The notes under the pieces were generated by a model. The model did no database searches. It was not told where the DNA came from and saw nothing but the letters and a program-made list of their open reading frames with translations. A program made the position numbers and the translations under genes. Shown here piece by piece: positions 63,357-64,000 of a stretch of 64,000 bases of DNA. Numbering within the stretch: the stretch's first letter is position 1; each line of letters opens with the position of its first letter. This DNA comes from Acetobacter syzygii (GTDB taxonomy: Bacteria; Pseudomonadota; Alphaproteobacteria; Acetobacterales; Acetobacteraceae): assembly GCF_000964225.1 (NCBI RefSeq), contig NZ_BAMZ01000021.1, positions 1 to 64,000 of the forward strand, given 5' to 3'.

Positions 63357-64000
<644 letters not shown>

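Overview
The window looks like chromosome of an acetic acid bacterium (Acetobacteraceae, most likely Acetobacter or a close relative). This rests on the GC-rich coding style, an alphaproteobacterial-type GTTC-N7-GTTC LexA box, a GapR (DUF2312) protein, PPDK with its regulatory protein, and the gene order of the division cluster. The genus is inference; no 16S gene is present.

1-3,300 is accessory DNA: the end of an IS66-like element, a mazEF-type toxin-antitoxin pair with a perfect palindromic operator, a serine recombinase enclosed by two inverted Hin/Gin-like crossover sites, an AT-rich decayed gene, and an internally deleted tyrosine integrase lying directly against the 3' end of tRNA-Ser(CGA). 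This is the classic right edge of a tRNA-integrated island.

3,781-9,737 is a surface-polysaccharide locus: two CDP-glycerol glycerophosphotransferase-like paralogues, a GT4 glycosyltransferase, a Wzx-type flippase and a GINT1-like beta-propeller protein. One paralogue is clearly more AT-rich than its surroundings.

9,945-17,706 is core genome: rplU-rpmA-obgE-proB, the gapR pair, zwf with a coupled small membrane protein, an HSL-family hydrolase and the RNase P RNA.

18,019-43,803 is a nearly complete dcw cluster running one way: mraZ-rsmH-ftsL-ftsI-murE-murF-mraY-murD-ftsW-murG-murC-murB-ddl-ftsQ-ftsA-ftsZ, then lpxC, bamD, recN and ligA. Many genes overlap by ATGA. MraZ-type boxes overlap a candidate promoter upstream of mraZ, and a LexA box sits between the -35 and -10 of recN.

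44,029-55,621 holds ppdK and its regulator ppsR, small exported proteins, yigZ, a class II DAHP synthase, pncB, gltX and a Tat-exported HAD-family protein whose catalytic motifs are degenerate.

55,658-61,909 is a copper-resistance locus: a CopA-type ATPase divergent from a His-rich exported protein, a PcoA-type multicopper oxidase, PcoB and a CsoR-type sensor. A single palindrome lies inside two overlapping divergent promoters. The window ends with an unknown gene, a LysE-family exporter and the 3' part of ilvC.

The observations most worth following are the self-enclosed invertase segment, the shared copper promoter with a predicted leaderless transcript, the degenerate HAD protein, the LexA-controlled recN, and the unusual polysaccharide locus.
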